A DNA stretch of 6,458 bases from Verrucomicrobiota bacterium. Its GTDB lineage: Bacteria > Verrucomicrobiota > Lentisphaeria > Oligosphaerales > JAFGRS01. The DNA is taken from positions 1 through 6,458 of the forward strand of contig JAGVUW010000508.1 in the NCBI GenBank assembly GCA_019136035.1, given 5' to 3'. The notes beneath the pieces were generated by a model. That model saw only the letters and a list, made by a program, of their open reading frames with translations, had not been told where the DNA came from and ran no database searches. This document shows positions 1 through 5,778 of the stretch, in pieces. Every line of letters begins with the position of its first letter. The first letter of the stretch is position 1. The position numbers and the translations under genes were made by a program.

Positions 1-29
1 GGGCCGGCCCGGCCGCACGCGCCCGGGCG

Positions 30-479
30 TCAGCCCGGCGCCGCCGCCGATGCCGCCGCGGGCGTCTGCCAGGGCTCGTCCAGGCAGTAGCCGGTGCCAT
101 GGAAGGTGGCGACCAGCCGGCCGCTGTCGTCGCTGACGCTGACCTGGTAGGTCGCGATGCGGCGGCTGCGGGAGGCCTCCCTGGCCTCGGCCGTCAGGGC
201 GCCGCCACGGGCGGTGCGCACCCAGTTGATGCTGGCGTTCAGGCCGATGACCTTGACGCCATGCGAGTTGGCGGCCACCACGAAGGCGAGGTCGGCGAGG
301 GTGAAGACCGCCCCGCCCTGGACCGTTCCCAGGCCGTTGAGGTGGTGCGGCTGCAGGGCCAGCCGGGTGCGGGCCCAGCCGTCGCCGCTGTCGACGATCT
401 CGATGCCGGTGTGAGCCGCGAAGTGGTCGGCGCTGAAGATCGCCCTCAGCGCCGCCGTCGATAGGGTCGTCGTATCCAT
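30..479 (-). CDS. PaaI-family hotdog-fold acyl-CoA thioesterase
   Basis: The product is a single-domain hotdog thioesterase of about 149 aa, the usual PaaI size, with no signal peptide, so probably cytoplasmic. Such enzymes hydrolyse acyl- or aryl-acyl-CoA thioesters. The signature helix region is clear: H46, N48, G51, then a VQGG turn (G55-G56) and LAD with D63, the conserved acidic residue. Many PaaI members have HGG here; this one has QGG, as other family members do. A later NASINWVR strand and the T-A-E-A-R-E-x-S-R stretch also fit. I start at the ATG at 477-479 because GGAG lies 6 nt upstream; the in-frame ATG at 489-491 would add four residues but has no Shine-Dalgarno and itself overlaps this GGAG. 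The gene follows the Gfo/Idh/MocA gene on the same strand, about 28 nt after its reconstructed stop, so co-transcription is likely. The substrate is unknown. Confidence 0.88.
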   Translation of the reverse strand: MDTTTLSTAALRAIFSADHFAAHTGIEIVDSGDGWARTRLALQPHHLNGLGTVQGGAVFTLADLAFVVAANSHGVKVIGLNASINWVRTARGGALTAEAREASRSRRIATYQVSVSDDSGRLVATFHGTGYCLDEPWQTPAAASAAAPG

Positions 480-485
480 CACACG

Positions 486-489
486 CTCC
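486..489 (-). promoter_or_regulatory. Shine-Dalgarno GGAG of the thioesterase gene
   Basis: GGAG sits 6 nt before the ATG at 477-479. It is formed by the last base of the upstream in-frame ATG plus the following codon, so it argues for the downstream start. Confidence 0.6.
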
Positions 490-507
490 ATTCGGCTGAG
501 ATCGCGA

Positions 508-617
508 TCACCGCGGCACCCGCGCCATCACGTTGCGCACGTCGAAGGTGCCCGTCACGGCCTGCAGCGCCAGCGCGCCCGGCCCGAGGCCGGCCAGGTC
601 CGGGTAGGCCGCGAGAG
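508..617 (-). other. Out-of-frame C-terminal remainder of the Gfo/Idh/MocA-DUF1080 gene
   Basis: Shifting by one base (-1) after the Asp-Leu codons at 615-620 opens a frame that runs to a TGA at 508-510. It encodes 35 residues, beginning LAAYPDLAGLG, then ALALQAV, then FDVRNVMARVPR. This matches the usual DUF1080 ending, a 'GxxxLQ...g.v.fRNi.i' strand pair, whereas the annotated frame ends in an Arg/Trp-rich tail with no family character. The simplest reading is one missing base in the short CTCTC run around 614-617, through mutation or sequencing or assembly error. The repaired protein would be 522 aa and the gap to the thioesterase start would fall from 75 to 28 nt. Confidence 0.8.
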
Positions 618-2075
618 GTCGCAGCGCAGGGTCTCCTGGTCGTTGATGACGACCGTCATCTGGGTGCCCTTGACGCTGGCCGTGAGCCAGTTCCAGCGGC
701 TCATGGCGATGCCGGCGGCCGCCGCCGGCGCCAGGCGGCCGTCCAGCCCCCCGCTGGAGTGCACATCGCGCGGATCCCAGCGGTCCTCGACGAGGGGGAT
801 GGCGATGCCCTGCCCGTCGGGCGTCTGGCGCAGCCGCAGCGCCGCCTTGGCCCGGCAGCCCAGGCGGAACTCGAAGCGCACCTCGACATCGCCGAAGGCA
901 CGGCGCGTCTGCAGCGTCCCCGGCGCGCCCAGGCCGCCGTGCAGGGCGCCCCCGGCGACCGACCAGCTCCCGGCCGGATGCACCCGCCAGCGCCGCAGGC
1001 TGCCGCCATCGAAGAGCAGCTCGAAGCCCGCGCCTTCCTCCTCTTCGGTGAGGAATGCCGGCCAGGCGGGAATGACCATCTCACGGCGCTCGAGCATGGT
1101 CAGGAAGGCATTGTCGGCGGTCTTCAGCGGCAGCACCACGCGGGCGCGCCGGCGCGCCGATTCGTAGGTAGCGAAGATGAGCTGTGTCGCCCGCAGGGCG
1201 TTGCGGCTGCAGAGGATCGACTCGCGGCCGGCCAGCAGGCACTCGAGCGAGTCGACGATGTGCCGCGTGGTGTCGTCGCCGAGGACCTTCGCCGCCGGAA
1301 CCGCCACCGTCTCCCAGGGATGCCCCGAGCGCAGCAGCCGGACCTGGCGGTGGTCGACGTCGATCATGCCCTCGGAGCCGATGGCGCGAATCACCGCCGG
1401 GGCGGCGGTGCCCTGGCCGGTGGTCAGCAGGCCGGTGACCTGGTTCGGCCACTTGATGTAGGCCATGCCGGCGGTCTCCAGGCGGGCCCCGAAGACCTGC
1501 ATGTCATCGACGCAGCCAATCTGCCCCAGGACCCAGTCCGGGTCCAGATCCTGGTTGTAGAAGAGCATCATGTCGAACCAGTGCGTGCCCCAGTCGAAGA
1601 GATTCGAGCAGTCCATCTCGAGGCGCTGGAGGGTGCCGATGGCGCCCTCGCGGATGAGGTCGCGGGCCTTGGCGTAGTGCGGCCCGAAGCGGCGCTGGTG
1701 ACTGAAGGTCAGGGCGACGCCGGCGGCCTGGCAGGCCTCGTGCATACGCACCGCCTCACCATAGGTCGGCGCCATCGGCTTTTCCGCATTGATCAGCCGC
1801 GGCGGCACCGGCGCCTCCAGACAGGCCAGCACCGCCTCGCTGTGCAGGGCCGGCCATAGGCACATCGACACCACGTCGAGGCGCTCCTTGGCCAGCATCT
1901 CACGGTAGTCGGTGTAGATCCCCTTGACGCCATGCTGTGCCGCGACCCGCTCGGCCGCCGGACGATGGCTGTCGGCCACCGCCACAAGCCGCGCCTGGGG
2001 CGACTGGCTGTACCCCAGCGCATGACTCGCACCCCGCCCGCCACAGCCGATGACTCCAACCCGCAAGCTGCCCAT
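555..2075 (-). CDS. Gfo/Idh/MocA-family oxidoreductase fused to a DUF1080 domain (frameshifted 3' end)
   Basis: The N-terminal half (about residues 4-125) is an NAD(P)-binding Rossmann fold with GCGGRG at 10-15 and the family EKP motif at 98-100, K99 being the usual catalytic lysine. The Gfo/Idh/MocA C-terminal domain follows, with D161-W-G-T-H165-W-F-D168 at the active-site helix. From about 351 (FELLFDGGSLRRW) a DUF1080 / 3-keto-disaccharide hydrolase concanavalin-like domain begins. Such pairs are known or proposed to oxidise a sugar at C3 and then cleave the 3-keto glycoside. No signal peptide is seen, so both domains should be cytoplasmic. The usual NSG motif of DUF1080 is not evident (A-A-L-R-L-R instead), so its activity is uncertain. 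I start at the ATG at 2073-2075, behind GAGG at 6 nt; an in-frame ATG (2093) and TTG (2096) lie upstream. The reading frame as given stops at 555 after 506 aa, but the natural C-terminus continues in another frame to 508. Confidence 0.88.
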   Translation of the reverse strand: MGSLRVGVIGCGGRGASHALGYSQSPQARLVAVADSHRPAAERVAAQHGVKGIYTDYREMLAKERLDVVSMCLWPALHSEAVLACLEAPVPPRLINAEKPMAPTYGEAVRMHEACQAAGVALTFSHQRRFGPHYAKARDLIREGAIGTLQRLEMDCSNLFDWGTHWFDMMLFYNQDLDPDWVLGQIGCVDDMQVFGARLETAGMAYIKWPNQVTGLLTTGQGTAAPAVIRAIGSEGMIDVDHRQVRLLRSGHPWETVAVPAAKVLGDDTTRHIVDSLECLLAGRESILCSRNALRATQLIFATYESARRRARVVLPLKTADNAFLTMLERREMVIPAWPAFLTEEEEGAGFELLFDGGSLRRWRVHPAGSWSVAGGALHGGLGAPGTLQTRRAFGDVEVRFEFRLGCRAKAALRLRQTPDGQGIAIPLVEDRWDPRDVHSSGGLDGRLAPAAAAGIAMSRWNWLTASVKGTQMTVVINDQETLRCDLSRPTRTWPASGRARWRCRP

Positions 2076-2081
2076 GGTCGT

Positions 2082-2085
2082 CCTC
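2082..2085 (-). promoter_or_regulatory. Shine-Dalgarno GAGG of the Gfo/Idh/MocA gene
   Basis: The purine run AAGAGAGGA ends 5 nt before the ATG at 2073-2075, with GAGG at 6 nt. It lies inside the reading frame extension that begins at 2093/2096, so it supports the shorter 5' end, directly before MGSLRVGVIGCGG. Confidence 0.65.
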
Positions 2086-2179
2086 TCTTCCATCAAGGCT
2101 CCGCCGCGTCACCGGCTGCCCGGCCGGCGCCGCTCGTATGAGGAACGTAGCGCGGCCGCGCCGCCCTGCCAGCCGCCCG

Positions 2180-2197
2180 GCCCGGGCGCCCATGGGC
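2180..2197. promoter_or_regulatory. Two abutting palindromes next to the sulfatase promoter (possible operator)
   Basis: GCCCGGGC (2180-2187) and GCCCATGGGC (2188-2197) are both perfect palindromes lying end to end, immediately before the candidate -35 hexamer. They sit in the divergent intergenic region where a dimeric regulator of both directions could bind. The GC-rich background makes short palindromes common, so this is only a candidate. Confidence 0.25.
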
Positions 2198-2227
2198 TTG
2201 CATACCGGCCGCGGCAGGCTCTTTAAT
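2198..2227 (+). promoter_or_regulatory. Candidate sigma-70 promoter of the sulfatase gene
   Basis: TTGCAT (2198-2203) and TTTAAT (2222-2227) are separated by 18 nt and stand out in a very GC-rich background. Transcription from about 2234 would leave a leader of roughly 25 nt before the ATG at 2260. Confidence 0.45.
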
Positions 2228-2248
2228 GGGAGGATACGCACGCACGCG

Positions 2249-2254
2249 AAGGAG
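2249..2254 (+). promoter_or_regulatory. Shine-Dalgarno AAGGAG of the sulfatase gene
   Basis: AAGGAG lies 5 nt before the ATG at 2260 and fixes that codon as the start. Confidence 0.8.
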
Positions 2255-2259
2255 AGGCG

Positions 2260-3747
2260 ATGAATAACATCCTGATGATCCACATGGAGAGCTGGGACGG
2301 TCGCATGCTCGGCTGCCAGGGCTACCACCCGGCCATGGCCCACGCGACCCCGAATCTCGACGCCCTGGCGCGCCGCGGCACCCGCTTCGCCAATGCCTAC
2401 TGCACCAACCCGATCTGCTGCCCGTCGCGCGCCAATATGCTCTCGGGGACCTACACCCACGAGTGCGAGAGCTGGAATAACTTCAGGGGCCTCGAGACCG
2501 GCATGTGGACCTACGACCGGGGCCTGCGCGCGACGCATGACGTCCGCCTCCTCGGCAAACATGACGACCACCTCACCGGCCATCACTCGGTGATGAACCG
2601 CGTCGCCGATATGCTCGAGGCGCTGAACACCGCCGCTCGGCCGGTGATGGACTGGGACCCGGCCCAGGATATCCGCGTCGCCCCGGGCCGCGAGCGGCGC
2701 TGCCACGCCCGAGACTGGCAGATGGCCGACGAGGCGACGGCCTTCCTGCGCCAGAGGGCCGCCGCGACAGGGAGCGGCCGACGGCCGTTCTTCCTGTGCC
2801 TGAACCCCGGACTGGTCCACGCCGCCTTCCACACCAACGAGCACTGGCTGGAGAGGATTCCCGAGGCGCTCATCGACGTCCCGCCCCTCGACACCACCAA
2901 CCACCCGGCGAATGTCTACCAGCAGAAGTCCAAGGGCTGGCGCCACGGCTTTGACGACGCGACCGTCCGCCGCGTCCGGCGCATCTACTTCGCCATGTGC
3001 GCGGAGGCCGACGCCATGATCGGCGAGGTCCTGGCGGCCCTCGACGCCTGCGGCCTCGCCGAGACCACGACCGTCATCGTCTCCGGCGACCACGGCGAAC
3101 TCGCCATGGAGCACCAGCAGTACTACAAGATGAGCCACTTCGAGGGCTCCGTGCGGGTGCCGCTGATCATGGCCGGCCCGGGCATCCGCGCCGGGCAGAC
3201 CATCCAGACGCCGGTCTCGCTCATCGACATGGCGCCCACCATCTGCGAACTCGGCGGCATGCCCATGCGGCCGTGCTTCTCGGGCGAGTCGCTCCTGCCC
3301 CTGGCACGCGGCGAGACCGACCGCAGCCGCGGCTGGGCGCTGGCGATGTACAGCGGCGTCACCTGCAATACCATCTCGTACATGCTGCGCCAGGGCGACT
3401 GGAAGCTCATCGTCTACGAGGGCTACCCCTCAAGGCTGTTCAACCTGGCCGATGACCCCCAGGAGCTGAACGACCTCGCCGCCGCCCAGCCCCAGCGGCT
3501 CGAGGAGATGACCCGCCTCCTCGATGCCCAGGTGGACCGACCCGAGACCTACCGGCTCTGGGAGGCGTACCGCCGCCATACCTTCGCGCAGTTCCAGCGA
3601 CAGGCGAAGCGCGGCCTCTACGTGGATGACACCTACAGCCTGCGCGACCACCCGTCATCCGACTACCGCGAGATCATGAACAACGCCTTCACCGGCTGGG
3701 ACGACGCCGACGAAGCCCGCGTCAACGCCTGGCTCAAGCAGGGCTGA
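2260..3747 (+). CDS. Cys-type sulfatase, arylsulfatase K-like
   Basis: This 495-aa S1-family sulfatase hydrolyses sulfate esters. The maturation motif C53-C-P-S-R57 makes C53 the residue converted to formylglycine, which needs an FGE-type enzyme encoded elsewhere. Metal-site and active-site motifs include SGDHGE (D277, H278) and YKMSH (K290, H293), followed by VRVPLIMAGPG. At the usual N-terminal Asp-Asp pair it has M-E10-S11-W-D13. Several blocks match my recollection of animal ARSK, a glucuronate-2-sulfatase: NPICCPSRA, ESWNNFRGL (70-78), GHHSVMNRV (107-115), AMCAEADAM (245-253) and DHGELAMEH (277-285). A 2-O-sulfated uronate substrate is therefore a plausible inference. The length is near that of ARSK without its signal peptide. 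Unlike most glycan sulfatases it has no signal sequence, suggesting action in the cytoplasm on imported oligosaccharides or monosaccharides. It is divergent from the oxidoreductase gene. Confidence 0.93.
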   Translation: MNNILMIHMESWDGRMLGCQGYHPAMAHATPNLDALARRGTRFANAYCTNPICCPSRANMLSGTYTHECESWNNFRGLETGMWTYDRGLRATHDVRLLGKHDDHLTGHHSVMNRVADMLEALNTAARPVMDWDPAQDIRVAPGRERRCHARDWQMADEATAFLRQRAAATGSGRRPFFLCLNPGLVHAAFHTNEHWLERIPEALIDVPPLDTTNHPANVYQQKSKGWRHGFDDATVRRVRRIYFAMCAEADAMIGEVLAALDACGLAETTTVIVSGDHGELAMEHQQYYKMSHFEGSVRVPLIMAGPGIRAGQTIQTPVSLIDMAPTICELGGMPMRPCFSGESLLPLARGETDRSRGWALAMYSGVTCNTISYMLRQGDWKLIVYEGYPSRLFNLADDPQELNDLAAAQPQRLEEMTRLLDAQVDRPETYRLWEAYRRHTFAQFQRQAKRGLYVDDTYSLRDHPSSDYREIMNNAFTGWDDADEARVNAWLKQG

Positions 3748-3778
3748 GGAAGCCGCCATGCAGGCAGGCGCGTCCTTA

Positions 3779-3936
3779 TTAACCACGAAAAGCACGAAAG
3801 ACACGAAAAGGAGAAGGTGAGATCAGAAAGGCTGGGGGGCGACCGGCGACCCGGGGCCTGCCGCCGGTCTGTCTTCCCGCATCCCCCTCCCCGAATCCCC
3901 TCCCCGTTCGTGCTTTTCGTGCCGTTCGTGGTTCAA
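3779..3936. repeat. Repeat copy A (about 158 bp, inverted ends of tandem CACGAA units)
   Basis: The left end TTAACCAC starts three tandem 9-nt units with core CACGAA. The right end carries the same three-unit array inverted, ending GTGGTTCAA. The ends form an imperfect inverted repeat of about 30 bp. Inside, GACCGGCG (3841-3848) pairs perfectly with CGCCGGTC (3862-3869) around a 13-nt loop. The copy occupies nearly all of the gap between the converging sulfatase and zinc-ribbon genes, so a transcript from either side could fold here; a terminator role is possible but there is no clean T-run. Copies B and C are in the same orientation. Confidence 0.88.
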
Positions 3937-3956
3937 TCCCCTCTCCCCGGACGGCC

Positions 3957-5042
3957 TCAGGCGATGTCCTTCTCGGCGCCGCAGTGCGAGCAGCTTGGGA
4001 GCATCGCGTGTCTGACCTTGTGGCACGACGGGCATTCCTCGAAGAGCGTCGAGCCGCATGACGGACAGGTATACGGCTCTTCCAGAGCGCCGGGCTCGCC
4101 GGGCACCACGATCCTGTTGACCGTCCTGCGCGTCCAGAACAGATACCGGCGCGGGCCGATCCGGATGGGGTACTCACACACCGGGCACAGGAAGCGCTCG
4201 TACGCTTCGCGGTACTGCCGCACCAGCCACTGCGCCTTCGGGAAGGCGATGGCGCGGATGAAGTGGATCAGGAGCCGCGCCACCACGGCCAGGAGGGCGC
4301 CGATCAGGATGTACTTGAAGTACCGGCTCGGGAAGTACTCGTGGACCACCAGGGCGATCTTGACCAGTGTCGCCGCGCCGAAGGCCAGGAAGAGGGGGAA
4401 GTAGATGCTGGAGCGTTTGCGGATGGTGACCGCCGCCGCGACGGCCAGGATGGGCAGCAGGATCGCCAGTTGCAGACAGGCGAGCTTCAGGCGGTGCCGC
4501 GCGCTGAGCGCGGCGAATTCATCCCTGGCCGGCTGACGCTGCGTCTCGATTGCCTGGTCAGCCTGCTCCTTCTCCTGAAGGAGGCCCTGTTTGCGTTCCA
4601 GCATGTCCGACACGGTCTGGCTGAGCGCCTGGTACTTCCTCTGGTTGTCCAGGAACAGGCTGAGGCTGCTCGCGACATTCGCCTGCTCGGTATCCGAGAA
4701 GGCGATGCTCTTCTGCATGCCGAGCTTCTGGAGCTCGAGGAGCTGGTTGATGGTCTGCTGCAGGTTGCGGGAGCTGTCGCCGACCACGCGCTGCTTCTCA
4801 GTCTGGTTCTCGATCTGCCGGGCGAGGTCCGCAATCTGCGCCTCGAGCGCGTCGCGACGGGCCAGGAGCCCCTGATCGAGGTGCTTCTTATCGATGGCAT
4901 CGTGGTCGGGTCCGGGAATCGACCGGATGTCGTCAACAAGGAAGCCAAGCACCCAGAAGACGAGCACCGCCAGGACAACAGTGAAGAATCGTATGGCCAG
5001 ACGGTGGATCCACGTGCCCTTCGACTTCACGACGGTCTTCAT
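3957..5042 (-). CDS. Membrane protein of unknown function with coiled coil and C-terminal double zinc ribbon
   Basis: I do not recognise a named family for this 361-aa protein. The order of parts is: a basic N-terminus (KTVVKSKGTWIHR), a TM helix at about 16-37, a largely helical, Gln/Glu/Leu-rich segment at about 55-185 that reads as a coiled coil, then three hydrophobic helices at about 187-206, 213-233 and 242-262. After these comes a cytosol-type tail with four CxxC pairs: C286/C289 with C326/C329, and C337/C340 with C351/C354. These would make two zinc ribbons, the first interrupted by a basic insert (about 290-325). With an N-in topology, the coiled coil would be outside the inner membrane and the ribbons inside after four helices. 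The ATG at 5040-5042 has GGAGGAG 7 nt upstream. It is flanked by same-orientation repeats on both sides. A scaffold or sensor in the envelope is possible; I assign no function. Confidence 0.85.
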   Translation of the reverse strand: MKTVVKSKGTWIHRLAIRFFTVVLAVLVFWVLGFLVDDIRSIPGPDHDAIDKKHLDQGLLARRDALEAQIADLARQIENQTEKQRVVGDSSRNLQQTINQLLELQKLGMQKSIAFSDTEQANVASSLSLFLDNQRKYQALSQTVSDMLERKQGLLQEKEQADQAIETQRQPARDEFAALSARHRLKLACLQLAILLPILAVAAAVTIRKRSSIYFPLFLAFGAATLVKIALVVHEYFPSRYFKYILIGALLAVVARLLIHFIRAIAFPKAQWLVRQYREAYERFLCPVCEYPIRIGPRRYLFWTRRTVNRIVVPGEPGALEEPYTCPSCGSTLFEECPSCHKVRHAMLPSCSHCGAEKDIA

Positions 5043-5161
5043 CGTGCAGCTCCTCCAGCGGGGTGACCCGTGCCGACACAGCCGCGGCGCAGGACCCTGC
5101 GCGCGGCGCCGACCGAGAGGGCAGCCAGCAGCCGACCGGCCGGCGGAGGCCGCCTGGACAT
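5039..5161 (-). CDS. Possible 40-aa leader ORF coupled to the zinc-ribbon gene
   Basis: An ATG at 5159-5161 has GGAGG 8 nt upstream (5170-5174) and opens a 40-codon frame, MSRRPPPAGRLLAALSVG followed by an Arg/Gly-rich tail. Its TGA overlaps the ATG of the membrane protein gene as ATGA, the classic geometry for translational coupling. Against it, the composition is low complexity, the frame stays open far upstream as is common in GC-rich DNA, the downstream gene has its own strong Shine-Dalgarno, and no family is recognised. It is listed as a candidate only. Confidence 0.22.
   Translation of the reverse strand: MSRRPPPAGRLLAALSVGAARRVLRRGCVGTGHPAGGAAR
5050..5056 (-). promoter_or_regulatory. 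Shine-Dalgarno GGAGGAG of the zinc-ribbon membrane protein gene
   Basis: GGAGGAG lies 7 nt before the ATG at 5040-5042, which makes this start firm. Confidence 0.75.
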
Positions 5162-5263
5162 GGCCTCGTCCTCCGTCGGCCGTTTCGATGCCCTAAAGAA
5201 GGTAGCGCCAGGCGAGGACGTGTCCAAGCCTGGCCGCGCCGGCGGCGCGAGGCCGGTGCTCCA
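5162..5263. other. Intergenic stretch with only a weak candidate promoter
   Basis: Between the membrane protein gene with its possible leader and repeat copy B I see no convincing gene. On the minus strand TTGGAC (5222-5227) and TACCTT (5199-5204) are 17 nt apart, which could be a weak promoter for the membrane protein gene; the -10 matches the consensus at only three positions. Confidence 0.25.
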
Positions 5264-5441
5264 GGGCACCTGGATTTCTTAACCACGAAAAGCACGAAAG
5301 ACACGAAATGGGGAGGGTGAGACCAGGGAGGCCGGGACGGGAAGGGGCAAGCCCCCTCACGACTGCTGGCCGGTCTTTCTTCCCGCTCTTGCCTCCCCGA
5401 ATCTCCTCCCGTTCGTGCTTTTCGTGCCGTTCGTGGTTCAA
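5264..5441. repeat. Repeat copy B (core 5279-5441)
   Basis: The same element as copy A: TTAACCAC plus three CACGAA units at 5279-5307, and the inverted array ending GTGGTTCAA at 5441. With copy C it shares an extra left flank, GGCACCYGGATTTCTT (B 5265-5280, C 5488-5503), so the unit may be longer than the inverted ends. The interior differs from A and C and has its own small hairpin, GGGGC-AA-GCCCC (5344-5355), at a place corresponding roughly to the internal hairpin of A. Confidence 0.87.
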
Positions 5442-5486
5442 TCCCCTCCCCCGCCGGGCATACCCCAGCAAGGCGATCGTCAGCAG

Positions 5487-5656
5487 AGGCACCCGGATTT
5501 CTTAACCACAAAAAGCACGAAAGACACGAAATGGGGAGGGTGGGGCCAGAGAGGCCGGGCAGACGACCGGTGACCCGGGGCCTGCCGCCGGACGGCCTTC
5601 CCGCTCCCTCCCCCAGTTCCCTCCCGTTCGTGCTTTTCGTGCCGTTCGTGGTTCAA
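5487..5656. repeat. Repeat copy C (core 5502-5656)
   Basis: The third copy, in the same orientation, starts about 60 nt after the end of copy B. One unit at the left end is changed (CACAAA for CACGAA). The interior is closer to copy A: both hold CCCGGGGCCTGCCGCCGG (A 3850-3867, C 5573-5590). The internal stem is kept except for one mismatch and one G-U pair. Confidence 0.87.
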
Positions 5657-5709
5657 TCTCCCCGTCCCGTCTGGCCTCCCGCGAGTCCCCGGCGTCTCTG
5701 GAAAACGAT

Positions 5710-5744
5710 CAGGGCAGGCCCGTCATGGTGACAGGCCTGCCCTG
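5710..5744 (-). terminator. Rho-independent terminator of rpsU
   Basis: CAGGGCAGGCC (5710-5720) pairs perfectly with GGCCTGCCCTG (5734-5744). After one mismatch the stem continues with GTCA/TGAC, closing on a 3-nt loop (5726-5728). Read on the minus strand, the hairpin is followed after about four bases by TTTT (5702-5705). It lies 34 nt past the rpsU stop. The stem is strong; the T-run is short. Confidence 0.75.
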
Positions 5745-5778
5745 TGGGATGCCGATATCGGCGCGATGGGTCGATGGA

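Noticed and set aside
20..29. CGCCCGGGCG palindrome just past the thioesterase stop as a terminator
   Set aside because: It has no loop and no following T-run on the minus strand, and such palindromes are frequent in DNA this GC-rich.
608..622. Programmed -1 ribosomal frameshift in the DUF1080 region
   Set aside because: No XXXYYYZ slippery heptamer is present at the switch point and I see no clear downstream stimulatory hairpin; a single missing base explains it more simply.
759..1859. A 366-codon open frame on the plus strand
   Set aside because: It is antisense to the well-supported Gfo/Idh/MocA-DUF1080 gene and has low-complexity Ala/Gly/Arg/Asp composition, as GC-rich shadows do.
1900..3138. 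A 412-codon open frame on the minus strand across the divergent intergenic region
   Set aside because: It overlaps the sulfatase antisense and the oxidoreductase 5' end in another frame, with no recognisable domain.
5193..5511. Open frames on both strands translating to NHERHEKHER-like peptides
   Set aside because: These are translations of the repeat arms (CACGAA units), not proteins; the same peptide appears wherever the repeat sits.
3779..5656. CRISPR array
   Set aside because: The short units recur every 9 nt with no unique spacers between them, and the long copies are irregularly spaced with inverted ends; no cas gene is present.
3779..5656. Integron attC sites, because of hairpin-forming repeats around a single-gene cassette
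   Set aside because: The ends do not fit the RYYYAAC / GTTRRRY core sites, and no integrase is seen in the window.
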